Source of the DNA: an uncultured bacterium
GTDB taxonomy: Bacteria; Verrucomicrobiota; Lentisphaeria; Victivallales; UBA1829
DNA: 64,000 bases
NCBI GenBank assembly: GCA_900549415.1
Contig: URNX01000007.1
Span: 1-64,000 of the forward strand
Direction of reading: 5' to 3'
In this document: positions 43,109-52,041 of the stretch, one piece after another
Layout: the number at the start of each line of letters is the position of its first letter
How positions within the stretch are numbered: the first letter of the stretch is position 1
Notes under the pieces: generated by a model
Seen by the model: the letters and a program-made list of their open reading frames with translations, nothing else
What the model was told of the DNA's origin: nothing
The model's database searches: none
Program-made: the position numbers and the translations under genes

Positions 43109-43921
43109 TCAGGAACGAAGGGTGCGCAGCAAAGCATCTGCGGTGTTGTAGGAAAGTTCCGGCCAGGAGAGGGAAGGCGAGCCGCCGAACCGGGCAAGCA
43201 GAACATCGCGGAGCTCAGCTTTCCCCGTTTGCGGATTGTGTTTCAGAAGCTCTTCCGCTGTCCGCATGTAGTTATCCGCGGTTTCGATGCAAAGATCCAG
43301 AAAAGGCAGAAGTTCCGGCTGTTCGATTTCCCCGTCCGAAGGACGTTCGGGATGTCCGAGTACCATACGGCGGACTTCTCCGGCAGCGCAGAGACGGCGG
43401 ACGCGCTCCAGTGAAGCGCGGTATGCCGCAGGATCATTGTAGAGTGCAAGCCCGATGTTGTCCGAGCCGCAGCCTTGAATGGCGTCGCCCGTGAAGAGCG
43501 TTCCCGTTTCCGGTTCCAGAATGCAGATGGAATCGGCAGAATGCCCGGGCGTATGAAAGACGCGGACTGCAACATCGCCGTCGCGGACTTCATCGCCGTC
43601 CGCAAGTTCGCGGTCGGGAGTAAAACCGGAGGCGCGGAGAGAATCCGCGCCGTTGCGGTGAATGGAAAACACGGCGCCGGTGAGTTCCCGGAGCCGTGCG
43701 TTGCATTCGACATGGTCGCTGTGCGAATGCGAGTTGAGTACCTGGCGGACAGCTGACCACGGAATGCGCCGCTCCCGGAGAAACGGCGCAAGCGTGGCGT
43801 CGACAGCCCCCTTGACGGCGGAGTCGATCAGAAAACTGCACGACCGCCCTTCAATGAGGAGCATCGACACCCAGAATCCGGGGACAAGCCACGGATGTTT
43901 GACTGTCCAGACCCGGACCAT
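43109..43921 (-). CDS. MBL-fold metallo-hydrolase
   Basis: The 270-residue protein carries the metallo-beta-lactamase signature HSHSDH (about residues 64-69), the later ligands in FHTPGHSADS and LFTGDAIQG, and VLGHPE, which fits a glyoxalase II-like dinuclear metal site. The substrate is unknown. It starts one base after the stop of the group B hydrogenase gene, so it is a member of the hydrogenase operon, which is the only hint of its role (perhaps oxygen or thioester detoxification, inferred). Confidence 0.88.
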   Translation of the reverse strand: MVRVWTVKHPWLVPGFWVSMLLIEGRSCSFLIDSAVKGAVDATLAPFLRERRIPWSAVRQVLNSHSHSDHVECNARLRELTGAVFSIHRNGADSLRASGFTPDRELADGDEVRDGDVAVRVFHTPGHSADSICILEPETGTLFTGDAIQGCGSDNIGLALYNDPAAYRASLERVRRLCAAGEVRRMVLGHPERPSDGEIEQPELLPFLDLCIETADNYMRTAEELLKHNPQTGKAELRDVLLARFGGSPSLSWPELSYNTADALLRTLRS

Positions 43922-43922
43922 G

Positions 43923-45329
43923 TCACTTGATCAGCGAGCAGGGGCCGCCGATGCAGCCGCCGCCGCAACTCATGACTTCGAGGAAGTTGCCGGGCATTTT
44001 GCCCATCGCATAGAGTTTCAGCAGTTTGGCCGTCTTCTTGTCGATGCCGTTGATGAACTTGTTGTCGAGTTTGAAATTCATCTTGGCAAGATCGGGGTTC
44101 TTCTTGCTCATTTCCTGGATGACCGCCTCGGTGACGCCGCAGCTCTTTGCATAGTTGCGGGAGGCCTGGTCGGCTGGCTTTTCGATGTCCCACGGTTCCT
44201 GCTTCATGATGTCGATGCCGAGTCCTGCGAGCATGGCGCCGAGCTCTTCAAAGGTCATGACGTAATCGACTTCTGGAGCGTTTTCCGCTTCCCAGCGTTT
44301 CGCGATGCAGGGACCGATGAAGACAGTGAGCGCATTCGGGCGTTTCTCGCGGACGAGACGCGCGGCGAATTTCATCGGGCTCGGCGTTGTGGAAACCTTG
44401 TCGAAGAATTCGGGAACATGACGCTTGACCAGTTCCACATACGCTGTGCAGCAGGATGTCGTCATGATCTTCTGTCCCGCAATCATCTTTTCGGCGAATT
44501 CGGCGGCCTCGTGTTCCGTGGTGAGTTCCGCGCCGAGAGCGACTTCCATCACATCGGTGAATCCCGCCTGGTGAATGGCGCTGAAAAGCTGTTCCACAGT
44601 TCCGGGGAACTGCATGAGCGCGGAGGGGGCAACCATCGCAACGATTTCGCGTCCTTCCTTGATGGACTGGAGAATCGGAATCAGCTGCGAGCGTTCCATA
44701 ACGGCGCTGAACGGGCACTTGCTGAAGCATTTTCCGCAGAAAATGCAGTGTTTGAAGTCGATTTCAGCAACGCCGAGTTCATTCTTGCGGATCGCCCCGA
44801 CCGGGCACGCCTCTTCGCAGGGAACAGTGGTCTTAATGATCGCATTGAACGGGCAGACCTGCTGGCATTTGCCGCATTTGATGCACTTCGAATAGTCGAT
44901 GTGCGACTGCTGGTTGATGACGCTGATCGCGCCCTTCGGGCAGTTGAAGACGCAGGGACGCGCGAAGCATCCGCGGCAGGTCGGCGTTACATAGTAACGG
45001 CTTTCGGGACAGGAGGAGCAGGCGGATCCGCAGACGGAAAGCGGCTGTTTGACCTCTTTTTTATCCTTGTTGTCGATTGTTTCCTGAAGATAGGATTTCA
45101 GGGAGCGCAACTCATCGGTCTCCTCTTCGGAAGAGAAGCCGAGAAGACCCATCAGGCGGTACTTCAGTACTGCCCGGTCATGATAGATACAGCAGCGGCT
45201 GGATTTTTCGGTCTTCGGTCTGAGGGCGATTGGAATACGGTCAATCGTGTCTGCAAGCTTGCCGTCCTTGAAATCTCTAACGATTCGGATCATCAGCTCG
45301 CGACGCATCCGTTCCGCACCATTGCTCAT
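43923..45329 (-). CDS. monomeric [FeFe] hydrogenase, group B-like
   Basis: The 468-residue protein has an N-terminal cysteine-rich region (CGSACSSCP.., CRGCFARPCVFNCP) and ferredoxin-type clusters (CIKCGKCQQVCP, CIFCGKCFSKCP), then the H-cluster domain: L1 TSCC (Cys293/294) followed by TAY, L2 GPCIAKR (Cys341) and L3 MSCGGGC (Cys455, Cys459). Both L1 cysteines are kept, so hydrogen catalysis is plausible, but TSCCT instead of TSCCP and the CGGGC L3 point to group B, whose role is unsettled. It overlaps the small [2Fe-2S] gene by one base. Confidence 0.9.
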   Translation of the reverse strand: MSNGAERMRRELMIRIVRDFKDGKLADTIDRIPIALRPKTEKSSRCCIYHDRAVLKYRLMGLLGFSSEEETDELRSLKSYLQETIDNKDKKEVKQPLSVCGSACSSCPESRYYVTPTCRGCFARPCVFNCPKGAISVINQQSHIDYSKCIKCGKCQQVCPFNAIIKTTVPCEEACPVGAIRKNELGVAEIDFKHCIFCGKCFSKCPFSAVMERSQLIPILQSIKEGREIVAMVAPSALMQFPGTVEQLFSAIHQAGFTDVMEVALGAELTTEHEAAEFAEKMIAGQKIMTTSCCTAYVELVKRHVPEFFDKVSTTPSPMKFAARLVREKRPNALTVFIGPCIAKRWEAENAPEVDYVMTFEELGAMLAGLGIDIMKQEPWDIEKPADQASRNYAKSCGVTEAVIQEMSKKNPDLAKMNFKLDNKFINGIDKKTAKLLKLYAMGKMPGNFLEVMSCGGGCIGGPCSLIK

Positions 45330-45601
45330 TATTTTCCTCCACGGTTTTTAAGGATGTTGTAAATTTTGTCACAGACGGACTCGACGGTCGCGTTGCTCAT
45401 CAGTTCGCCGTCGATCCGGACGAAGGGGGCGCCGCCGAGGTTGTCGTCGGAACACGCTTCGAGACAGGGAATAGCCGAGATGTCAACGATCTCCTTCCAG
45501 TCTTCCGGCATGATGGTTTCGAGACGAAGAAGTTCCGCCGCGCCGAGCATGTAACATGCGGTTCCGCAGCAGATTTCGATCTTGATTTTGCGATCCTCCA
45601 T
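45329..45601 (-). CDS. NuoE-like [2Fe-2S] ferredoxin
   Basis: The 90-residue thioredoxin-fold ferredoxin shows the first cysteine pair in CCGTACYMLGA and the second in CLEACSDDNLGGAP, the NuoE/HydC arrangement for a [2Fe-2S] cluster. In [FeFe] hydrogenase operons such proteins pass electrons between NAD(P)H-linked and hydrogenase subunits. It is only the domain, without the N-terminal helices of full NuoE. It sits between the SpoIIE phosphatase and the group B hydrogenase with tight spacing. Confidence 0.9.
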   Translation of the reverse strand: MEDRKIKIEICCGTACYMLGAAELLRLETIMPEDWKEIVDISAIPCLEACSDDNLGGAPFVRIDGELMSNATVESVCDKIYNILKNRGGK

Positions 45602-45612
45602 TCTGTACCTCC

Positions 45613-46806
45613 TTAGTAATACTTGATAGAGACCTGCTTCCGGTAGTTCTGTTTCAGAATATCGTGCAGGCGTTTTATTATGTTTCTTCGGATTTCGAGG
45701 TCGACAGGAAGGTTCGGGTCCTGATGCGCCTCGTTGACTTTCGTTCCGACGATAAACTCTATGATGTCGCTCTCCATCATGCCGTTGATGATGTCCTTCG
45801 CGGCCGGCGGAGAGTCGTCCCAGTTCCCGCTTTCGAGATCCGACGCGACACGCGTCAGAGTCAGAATGCCTTCGGTGACGATACCGACTCCGGGAATGAT
45901 TCCCGGCGGGGGAAGTCCTTTGCTGAAACGCACCATTTTCAGGTCGATTTCAACCTTCGTGCGCAGTTCCCTTTCGATAATGTTTGCGGTTGTTCCGCCG
46001 CAGATGATCACGCGGTCGGCTCCGGTTTCCGGCTGGGCGAGGGCGGCGAATTCCTGGTCGCGCTCCTTGCGGAACGGCGGACCGGTGAGGACGCGGCAGA
46101 CGCGCGGCTTGCGCAGGTAGATCACCAGACAGCTGATATCGTCGATGCATTTGCGGTTCGGATTGATCGAAAGCGCCTGATAGGCAACCGCCTGGGCAAT
46201 GTCCTTTGCAGAGACGTCCGGCTGGCGGGCGATGAGTTCCTGAACGAATTTCATGAGTCCGCGCCGGCCCCACCCGAACTTGTAGTTGCGCTGTCCGAGT
46301 CCAGCCTGAGTGACGCCGTCGGAACAGGCGATCAGCCGGTCTCCGACTTCCAGACGCAGTTCGGAAAGCTGCATCTCGCGGTCCGGCCAGCGCTCCGAAA
46401 TGAGAGTCTTCGCGGAAAACGGCGGAATTTCAACCGTTCCGCGCAGCTGAATGTACGGCGGATTGCCCATTTCGACGACTTTGGTTTTGCCGCCCATCTG
46501 CATATCCAGAATAGTGAAAGTCGCATAGCTGATTTTGCGGATTTCGCAGACGGGGAGGGTATCCATGATTGTTTCCGCCGACTGGAGAATATCCATGTTC
46601 GAGCGGATGAATTTCATCGCCATTGTTGTTGTCAGCGTGGCAAGCAGATTCGCCTTGATTCCGCTGCCGAGACCGTCTGAGAGAACCGCGATGTTGCGGT
46701 TCTCGTTCTCCAGCCTCTGCCACTGGAAATTGTCGCCGCAGGCAGCCTGACCGTCTTTGGTAAGCTGGCAGCATTCCATTTCAACAAACGGGGAATCATA
46801 CTTCAT
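45613..46806 (-). CDS. SpoIIE-family PP2C-type serine phosphatase
   Basis: The 397-residue protein has a PP2C/SpoIIE catalytic domain (about 10-235), with metal-binding Asp in AVLSDGLGSGIKA, then LIACSDGVTQAG and a final KCIDDISCLVIYL. The C-terminal 160 residues form an additional domain (VIICGGTTANIIERELRTKVEID) that accompanies these phosphatases in hydrogenase loci of Clostridia and others. It is translationally coupled (ATGA) to the sensory hydrogenase upstream, so a hydrogen or redox signal could be converted to protein dephosphorylation; that link is inferred. Confidence 0.9.
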   Translation of the reverse strand: MKYDSPFVEMECCQLTKDGQAACGDNFQWQRLENENRNIAVLSDGLGSGIKANLLATLTTTMAMKFIRSNMDILQSAETIMDTLPVCEIRKISYATFTILDMQMGGKTKVVEMGNPPYIQLRGTVEIPPFSAKTLISERWPDREMQLSELRLEVGDRLIACSDGVTQAGLGQRNYKFGWGRRGLMKFVQELIARQPDVSAKDIAQAVAYQALSINPNRKCIDDISCLVIYLRKPRVCRVLTGPPFRKERDQEFAALAQPETGADRVIICGGTTANIIERELRTKVEIDLKMVRFSKGLPPPGIIPGVGIVTEGILTLTRVASDLESGNWDDSPPAAKDIINGMMESDIIEFIVGTKVNEAHQDPNLPVDLEIRRNIIKRLHDILKQNYRKQVSIKYY

Positions 46807-48527
46807 TTGTGTTCGGTCTCCTTGCCGTCCTTGTGGTCGGTGTAGGTGCCGGCGACTTCTTTCAGCAGGATTTCCGTATCCGCCATATGTTCACCGAGGT
46901 AGCGGGCTATTTTCTGAACGGTCATGACGTTTTTGCGGATAACCTCTTTCGCGCGTTCCGCAATCTGCTCGCGCTTGAGTTCATTCTGGGTAACGTCCTG
47001 AATGACCGCGCCGACCGTCTGTCCCTCGTTGATGGTGAAGACGCTGATGTTGAGAATTCTTTCCCCGGAGACCTGATTGAATTTTTCGATTTCGCCGCCG
47101 TTCGCAAGCACGCTCTCGAAAAGGTCGGTGAAGTCGATCATGGAGTCGAGATAAGCGCCGTTCAGATTTCCGCAGGAGTCGAATGCCAGCAGAGTATCCT
47201 CGCCGCAGAGCTCGGCGAAATGCCGGTTGCATTCGATGACCTGGAGATCCTGATCGGCAAGCACGACCGCGACGGGAATGTAGCGGATCAGTGCATTGCT
47301 GGTCTTCTGGGAAATCTTGCGGAGATAGGAGAGGCACATGGATGTCTCCGCCTTGCCGTCGAGCATCGCTTTTGCAAATTCGCGGCAGCTGTTGTAGCCG
47401 CATCCGCCGCAGTTGAGTTCATCTTCTGCGGAATATTTGCCGATGCGGTGAAGCGCCTGGAGAATCGCCGCTTCATCGGGCTGCGGTTCGGAGTGGCGGT
47501 CTGGGTAAATCAGCTGCTGAATGTTGACGGGAACTTCGCGACCGACACTGCTGTGGTGCGGCGCATGAGCCGCTGTTTCGAGCAGAATGTCAATGCGTGA
47601 GGATTCCCGGCGCATGACAGGGCCGTTGACGCATCCGCCGTCGCAGGCAAGCATTTCAACAAAGATTTTCGATCCGCTTTCTTTAAGGGTCGCAAGATCA
47701 ACCTTTTCAATCAGGCGGGCGATGTTGGGCAGCCCGGAGACGGCGAGCAGACGGGCATCCACTTCGGGTGAACGGAGCGTTTCGTTCATTCCGCCTTCAA
47801 TTGAATAGACGCGTCCTTCTTCCGCCTGAACGGGAACCAGCGGCTCCTCGTTCATTTTGTCGAGAGAGATTCCTTCGCTCTTCAGCCATGATTCGAGCGC
47901 GGCGAACGTAATTGCCAGACTCAGATCGTCCGGGTTGCGGTCCGCCTCGTTCTTTTTAGCTGCGCAGGGACCGACGAAAATAACCTTGATGTCGTCCCCG
48001 TAAACCTGTTTCAGATATTTGCAGTGCGCCATGACCGGCGAAGTGACCGGAAGAAAGTTGTCGGTCCATGCCGGATAATATTTACGGATAAAATCGACGG
48101 AAGCCGGACACGCCGTAGAAAGATAGACGCCCGGTCCGGCCTGTTTGAGCAGTTCCGCAGTCTGAGCGCTGACAAACTGTGCGCCGATTGCTGTTTCGCT
48201 TGCTCCGGCGAAGCCGAGACGCTTGAGAGCCGCGGCGATCCTGCCGATGGGAATATTTTTGAAATAGCCAACATAGCTTGGAGCGATGGATGCATAAACC
48301 TTTGCGCCGGAATGAAGCAGGTATTGCGCACGGGAGAGATCCGAGCGGATTTTCTTGGCTTCCGCGGGACAGACCTTGACGCATTCTCCACATGAAACGC
48401 AGAGCTCCGGAATCACCGCCGCGCGAGCGTTGACGATCCGGATGGCCTTGCAGTGACAGTGCCGGACGCATTTGTAGCAGTCCTGACACTCGTTCGCCGT
48501 CGTGTAGATCGGAAAATTCTGATTCAT
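46803..48527 (-). CDS. sensory-type [FeFe] hydrogenase with PAS domain (HydS/Hfs-like)
   Basis: The 574-residue protein has two [4Fe-4S] motifs at residues 14-53 and an H-cluster domain: L1 STACPASV (Cys140; the neighbouring Cys that relays protons in active enzymes is Ala), L2 GPCAAKKNE (Cys188) and L3 LACDGGC (Cys295, Cys299). A further Fe-S domain (CGGCGYNSC, 373-381) and a PAS domain (about 410-515) follow, then a helical tail (515-560). This matches group C/D sensory hydrogenases. It likely detects hydrogen and passes a signal through PAS to the coupled SpoIIE phosphatase. It has its own promoter. Confidence 0.92.
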   Translation of the reverse strand: MNQNFPIYTTANECQDCYKCVRHCHCKAIRIVNARAAVIPELCVSCGECVKVCPAEAKKIRSDLSRAQYLLHSGAKVYASIAPSYVGYFKNIPIGRIAAALKRLGFAGASETAIGAQFVSAQTAELLKQAGPGVYLSTACPASVDFIRKYYPAWTDNFLPVTSPVMAHCKYLKQVYGDDIKVIFVGPCAAKKNEADRNPDDLSLAITFAALESWLKSEGISLDKMNEEPLVPVQAEEGRVYSIEGGMNETLRSPEVDARLLAVSGLPNIARLIEKVDLATLKESGSKIFVEMLACDGGCVNGPVMRRESSRIDILLETAAHAPHHSSVGREVPVNIQQLIYPDRHSEPQPDEAAILQALHRIGKYSAEDELNCGGCGYNSCREFAKAMLDGKAETSMCLSYLRKISQKTSNALIRYIPVAVVLADQDLQVIECNRHFAELCGEDTLLAFDSCGNLNGAYLDSMIDFTDLFESVLANGGEIEKFNQVSGERILNISVFTINEGQTVGAVIQDVTQNELKREQIAERAKEVIRKNVMTVQKIARYLGEHMADTEILLKEVAGTYTDHKDGKETEHK

Positions 48528-48589
48528 TGTTGATCCTGTAAATTCGGGGTTACAGAGTCCGTTACAACCTCTATTCCTTAACTCTCAGC

Positions 48590-48619
48590 AATATATCACA
48601 CATTTCGTGAAAATTGCAA
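48590..48619 (-). promoter_or_regulatory. promoter for the sensory hydrogenase operon
   Basis: On the minus strand TTGCAA (48619-48614), an 18-base spacer and TATATT (48595-48590). The leader before the ATG at 48527 is about 57 bases. Confidence 0.6.
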
Positions 48620-48631
48620 GCGGAAAATGAA

Positions 48632-48886
48632 TTATTTTTCCGGAAATAATTTTTTCATCAGGTCGAGCATGACGCCGCGGTCTACTTTTGTGTAGATCTG
48701 ATCGTCAACCACAACGATGGGACCGTCGGCGCAGCGTCCCTGGCAGAGCGCACCCTGAAGTTCCAGATCGACTTCATCTTTCAGATGATGTTCCTCCAGA
48801 TACTTCTGAATGACTTCGACATTCAGTTCGTTGCCCCGCGCGAAGCAGGAACTGCCGATGCAGACGGTAATCTTAGGCTTTGCCAT
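48632..48886 (-). CDS. small NuoE-like [2Fe-2S] ferredoxin
   Basis: The 84-residue thioredoxin-like ferredoxin has CIGSSC and CQGRC as the two cysteine pairs and ends DRGVMLDLMKKLFPE. An upstream in-frame ATG at 48961 would start inside the adhE terminator; 48886 follows AGGAGGAAAC and fits the fold. It is the first gene of the hydrogenase set in transcription order, just after adhE, and is a second paralogue of the ferredoxin at 45329-45601 in the same locus. Confidence 0.9.
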   Translation of the reverse strand: MAKPKITVCIGSSCFARGNELNVEVIQKYLEEHHLKDEVDLELQGALCQGRCADGPIVVVDDQIYTKVDRGVMLDLMKKLFPEK

Positions 48887-48912
48887 ATATGTTTCCTCCT
48901 GGACGTGTTGAC

Positions 48913-48950
48913 AAAAAATACGGGTTATACCGTAATATAACCCGTATTTT
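48913..48950 (-). terminator. rho-independent terminator of adhE
   Basis: A perfect 15-base stem pairs 48915-48929 (AAAATACGGGTTATA) with 48936-48950. On the minus strand the hairpin ends in TTTTTTG. It lies 15 bases after the adhE stop and may allow some read-through into the ferredoxin gene. Confidence 0.9.
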
Positions 48951-48964
48951 GAAAAAGTCACGCC

Positions 48965-51586
48965 TTATTTTCCATAATATGCGCGGAGGAACATCTCCTT
49001 GATTTCGGAAATCAGCGGATAGCGCGGATTTGCGCCGGTGCACTGATCGTCGAAGGCGTCTTCGCTGAGCTTGTCGAGCTTGGCGAGGAATTCTTTTTCC
49101 GGAACTCCGGCTTCCTGAATGGTCTTCGGAATCTGGAGTCTGTCTTTCAGTTCCTGAACCTTCTGGATGAGGAGCTCGACCTTCTCGTCGTCGTTCTTGC
49201 CGCCGAGCTTCAGGAAGTCCGCCAGGCTGGCGTAACGTTCCTTCGCATCCGGGCACTTGTACTGCGGGAAGGTTCCCTGCTTGGTCGGCTTGGTCGTCGC
49301 ATTGAAGCGGATGACCTCATTGATCAGCAGAGCGTTTGCAAGTCCGTGCGGGACATGGAAGGCCGCGCCGAGCTTGTGAGCCATCGAGTGGCAGACACCG
49401 AGGAAGGCGTTTGCGAACGCCATACCGGCGATTGTGGAAGCGTGGTGGATCTTCTCACGTGCCTTTTCATCGACAGTTCCGTTCTCGTAAGCTGCGGGCA
49501 GGTACTTGAAGACCAGGCGGGCGGCTTCACGGGCAAGACCGTTGGTGTATTCGGAAGCGAGAATCGAAACACGGGCTTCGAGAGCGTGAACCAGAGCATC
49601 GATACCGGAATAAGCGGTGAGCTTCTTCGGCATGTTCATCACCAGACGCGTGTCGATGATCGCCATGGTCGGGGTGAGTTCATAGTCCGCCAGCGGGTAC
49701 TTGTAACCGGTCGTTTCATCGGTGATAACGGCGAACGGTGTAACTTCGGAACCTGTTCCGGAAGTGGTCGGAATCGCAACGAGGGAAGCCTTCGTGCCAA
49801 GTTTCGGGAACTTGTAGACGCGCTTGCGGATATCCATGAAGCGCATTGCGATATCGTCGAAGTGGATTTCCGGGTGTTCGTAGAGCAGCCACATGATCTT
49901 GGCCGCGTCCATCGGGGAGCCGCCGCCGACGGCGATGATGACGTCCGGCTGGAAGGAGTTCATGCGCTCCAGTCCCTTGCGGGCGGTGCCGAGGGTCGGA
50001 TCCGGAAGAACATCGGCAAAGACTTCGGACTTGATGCCCATGTCTTCAAGAACCTTCAGAGCGTCGTTGAGCAGACCGTTCTCATAGAGGAACTTGTCGG
50101 TGACGAAGAAGGCGCGCTTCTTGTCGCTGAGGTCGCTCAGACCTTCTCTCAGGCAGCCGTATTTGAAGTAGATTTTCGGCGGGACACGGAACCACAGCAT
50201 GTTTTCTCTCCTCTGTGCAACGGTTTTGACGTTCAAAAGATGTTTCGGCGTGACGTTCTGGCTGACGGAGTTTCCGCCCCAGGATCCGCAACCGAGGGTG
50301 AGGGAGGGGTCAAGTTTGAAGTTGAAGACGTCACCGATAGCGCCCTGGCTGGAAGGCATGTTGATCAGCACGCGGCAGGTTGCCATGCGGTTGCCGAAGT
50401 CGGTGATGCGGTCGGTGTTGCGCGGGTTCGTGTAGAGCACGCTTGTGTGACCCATGCCGCCGAACTCGATCAGAGCTTCCGCATTCTGGACAGCCGCTTC
50501 AAAGTCTTTGACCTTGTAGAGTGCGAGAACCGGAGAGAGCTTTTCGCGGGAGAACGGGTAGTCGGGACCGACGCCGTCGGTTTCCGCGATCAGGACTTTT
50601 GCATCCTCGGGAACCTTGACGCCCGCCATCGCGGCGATCTTGAACGCGCTCTGGCCGACGATCTTGGCGTTGAGTTTGTGGTCGATGATGATGGTCTTGC
50701 CGACTTTGTCTGCTTCTTCCTTGGTAAGGATGTAAGCGCCGCGTTTGAGAAACTCGGCCTTGACTTCGTCGTAGATGCTCTCGACAACGGTGACAGACTG
50801 CTCGGATGCGCAGATCATGCCGTTATCGAAGGTTTTACTCTGGAGAACGCCGCTGACAGCCATGAGGATGTCGCAGGTTTCATCGAAGACTGCGGGAGTG
50901 TTTCCTGCGCCGACGCCGACTGCGGGAACGCCCGAGGAGTAAGCCGCTTTGACCATGCCCGGACCGCCGGTCGCGAGGATCAGGTTGATCATCGGATGAC
51001 CCATGAGGTGCTGGCTGAGGGCAACGGTCGGCTCTTCAATCCAGCCGATGATGTCTGCGGGAGCACCGGCTGCAACAGCTGCGTCGCGGACAATCTTCGC
51101 GGCTTCAATCGTGGATTCCTTCGCTCTCGGATGGGGGCTGAAGATAATGCCGTTGCGGGTCTTCAGTGCGAGGAGGGATTTGAAGATAGCGGTGGAGGTC
51201 GGGTTTGTGGTCGGAACGATACCGGCGATCAGGCCGACAGGTTCCGCGAGCTTCATGATACCGAATCCTTCATCGTATTCGATCATGTCGCAGGTTTTTT
51301 CGGATTTGTACTTGTTGTAAACGTACTCGGAAGCGAAATGGTTCTTGATGACCTTGTCTTCGATTACGCCCATTCCGGTTTCGGCAACCGCCATCTTGGC
51401 AAGGGGAATACGAGCTTCGTTTGCAGCGATAGCGGCCGCACGGAAGATGTCGTCGACCTGCTGCTGAGTATACGTCGCATATTTAGACTGCGCCGCTTTG
51501 ACTCGAGCGATAGTTTCGTTGAGTTCCTGAAGCTGCTTTTCCGCTTCAGCCTTAGTGTCGGTTTCCGGTGTAATTTCTTTTGCCAT
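48965..51586 (-). CDS. adhE: bifunctional acetaldehyde-CoA/alcohol dehydrogenase
   Basis: The 873-residue enzyme reduces acetyl-CoA to ethanol with two NADH. The N-terminal aldehyde dehydrogenase half carries the catalytic cysteine in GMICASEQS; the C-terminal iron-dependent alcohol dehydrogenase half has GGGSPMDAAK for NAD binding and iron-ligand histidines near GVCHSMAHKLGAAFHVPHG. Both halves are complete. The frame is open to 51628, but the ATG at 51586 matches family starts and follows AAAGGTGA. The long leader region upstream holds a promoter and a Rex-like site. Confidence 0.97.
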   Translation of the reverse strand: MAKEITPETDTKAEAEKQLQELNETIARVKAAQSKYATYTQQQVDDIFRAAAIAANEARIPLAKMAVAETGMGVIEDKVIKNHFASEYVYNKYKSEKTCDMIEYDEGFGIMKLAEPVGLIAGIVPTTNPTSTAIFKSLLALKTRNGIIFSPHPRAKESTIEAAKIVRDAAVAAGAPADIIGWIEEPTVALSQHLMGHPMINLILATGGPGMVKAAYSSGVPAVGVGAGNTPAVFDETCDILMAVSGVLQSKTFDNGMICASEQSVTVVESIYDEVKAEFLKRGAYILTKEEADKVGKTIIIDHKLNAKIVGQSAFKIAAMAGVKVPEDAKVLIAETDGVGPDYPFSREKLSPVLALYKVKDFEAAVQNAEALIEFGGMGHTSVLYTNPRNTDRITDFGNRMATCRVLINMPSSQGAIGDVFNFKLDPSLTLGCGSWGGNSVSQNVTPKHLLNVKTVAQRRENMLWFRVPPKIYFKYGCLREGLSDLSDKKRAFFVTDKFLYENGLLNDALKVLEDMGIKSEVFADVLPDPTLGTARKGLERMNSFQPDVIIAVGGGSPMDAAKIMWLLYEHPEIHFDDIAMRFMDIRKRVYKFPKLGTKASLVAIPTTSGTGSEVTPFAVITDETTGYKYPLADYELTPTMAIIDTRLVMNMPKKLTAYSGIDALVHALEARVSILASEYTNGLAREAARLVFKYLPAAYENGTVDEKAREKIHHASTIAGMAFANAFLGVCHSMAHKLGAAFHVPHGLANALLINEVIRFNATTKPTKQGTFPQYKCPDAKERYASLADFLKLGGKNDDEKVELLIQKVQELKDRLQIPKTIQEAGVPEKEFLAKLDKLSEDAFDDQCTGANPRYPLISEIKEMFLRAYYGK

Positions 51587-51660
51587 ATTTTCACCTTTTG
51601 TTTTCACTGGCTGAACAAAGTCTTTCACATGAAAGCTTGTTTTTCACCTTGTTGCCTTTT

Positions 51661-51688
51661 AAAATACATCGTTTCACAGAGAAATCAA
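51661..51688 (-). promoter_or_regulatory. sigma-70 promoter for adhE
   Basis: On the minus strand TTGATT (51688-51683), a 16-base spacer and TATTTT (51666-51661). In the leader, CTTTCA-CA-TGAAAG at 51622-51635 is a short inverted repeat that could be an operator. Confidence 0.5.
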
Positions 51689-51952
51689 GTCCCGTTCGTG
51701 ATTTTTATTGAAAATATTTTCCCCGAATTCCTTCGTGCTGTGAAAATATAAACAGCAAAGATGTTTTTTCAGTGTTTTACGCTCATTTAACGGCATTTTC
51801 CGCTCATTTGACACTTGAAAAACTCCCTTAATGAAAATGGTTTATGCGGCAATCTCCTTTGCAAACAGATTGTTTTTTCAGCTGCTGTGAAAAATGTAAC
51901 GATTCTGTTCTTTTCTTTTTCAGGAACAATGAACGAATCCTGAATCAACACA
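51689..51952. other. non-coding AT-rich region upstream of adhE
   Basis: No credible coding sequence on either strand; short open frames lack ribosome sites and family resemblance. It is richer in A+T than its surroundings and contains several TGAAAA/TTTTCA words, but I recognise no RNA gene. Confidence 0.6.
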
Positions 51953-51970
51953 ATGTGAAAACAATCACAA
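51953..51970 (-). promoter_or_regulatory. Rex-like redox operator
   Basis: On the minus strand TTGTGATTGTTTTCACAT matches the Rex consensus TTGTGAA-N4-TTCACAA in 5-6 bases of each arm with correct spacing. Rex represses fermentation genes such as adhE at low NADH. The site is about 370 bases from the adhE ATG, rather far from the predicted promoter, so the call is tentative. Confidence 0.35.
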
Positions 51971-51985
51971 CAGTCTTCCGGATAC

Positions 51986-52019
51986 GTAAAAGGCGGTTGC
52001 TCTGCAGAGCAAACCGCCT
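51986..52019 (-). terminator. rho-independent terminator of the ior-murB/ddl operon
   Basis: A stem of about 13 pairs with one bulged base lies at 51991-52019 (AGGCGGTTGCTC with GAGCAAACCGCCT), followed on the minus strand by TTTTACG. Confidence 0.75.
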
Positions 52020-52041
52020 GATGGTTTGAGTGTAAAAAGTG

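Noticed and set aside
49346..51751. 801-codon open frame antisense to adhE
   Set aside because: Shadow of adhE on the opposite strand; it runs through the adhE promoter region and has no recognisable domain.
51844..52029. Small plus-strand open frame between adhE and murB-ddl
   Set aside because: No ribosome site, spans the operon terminator hairpin, translation is low complexity.
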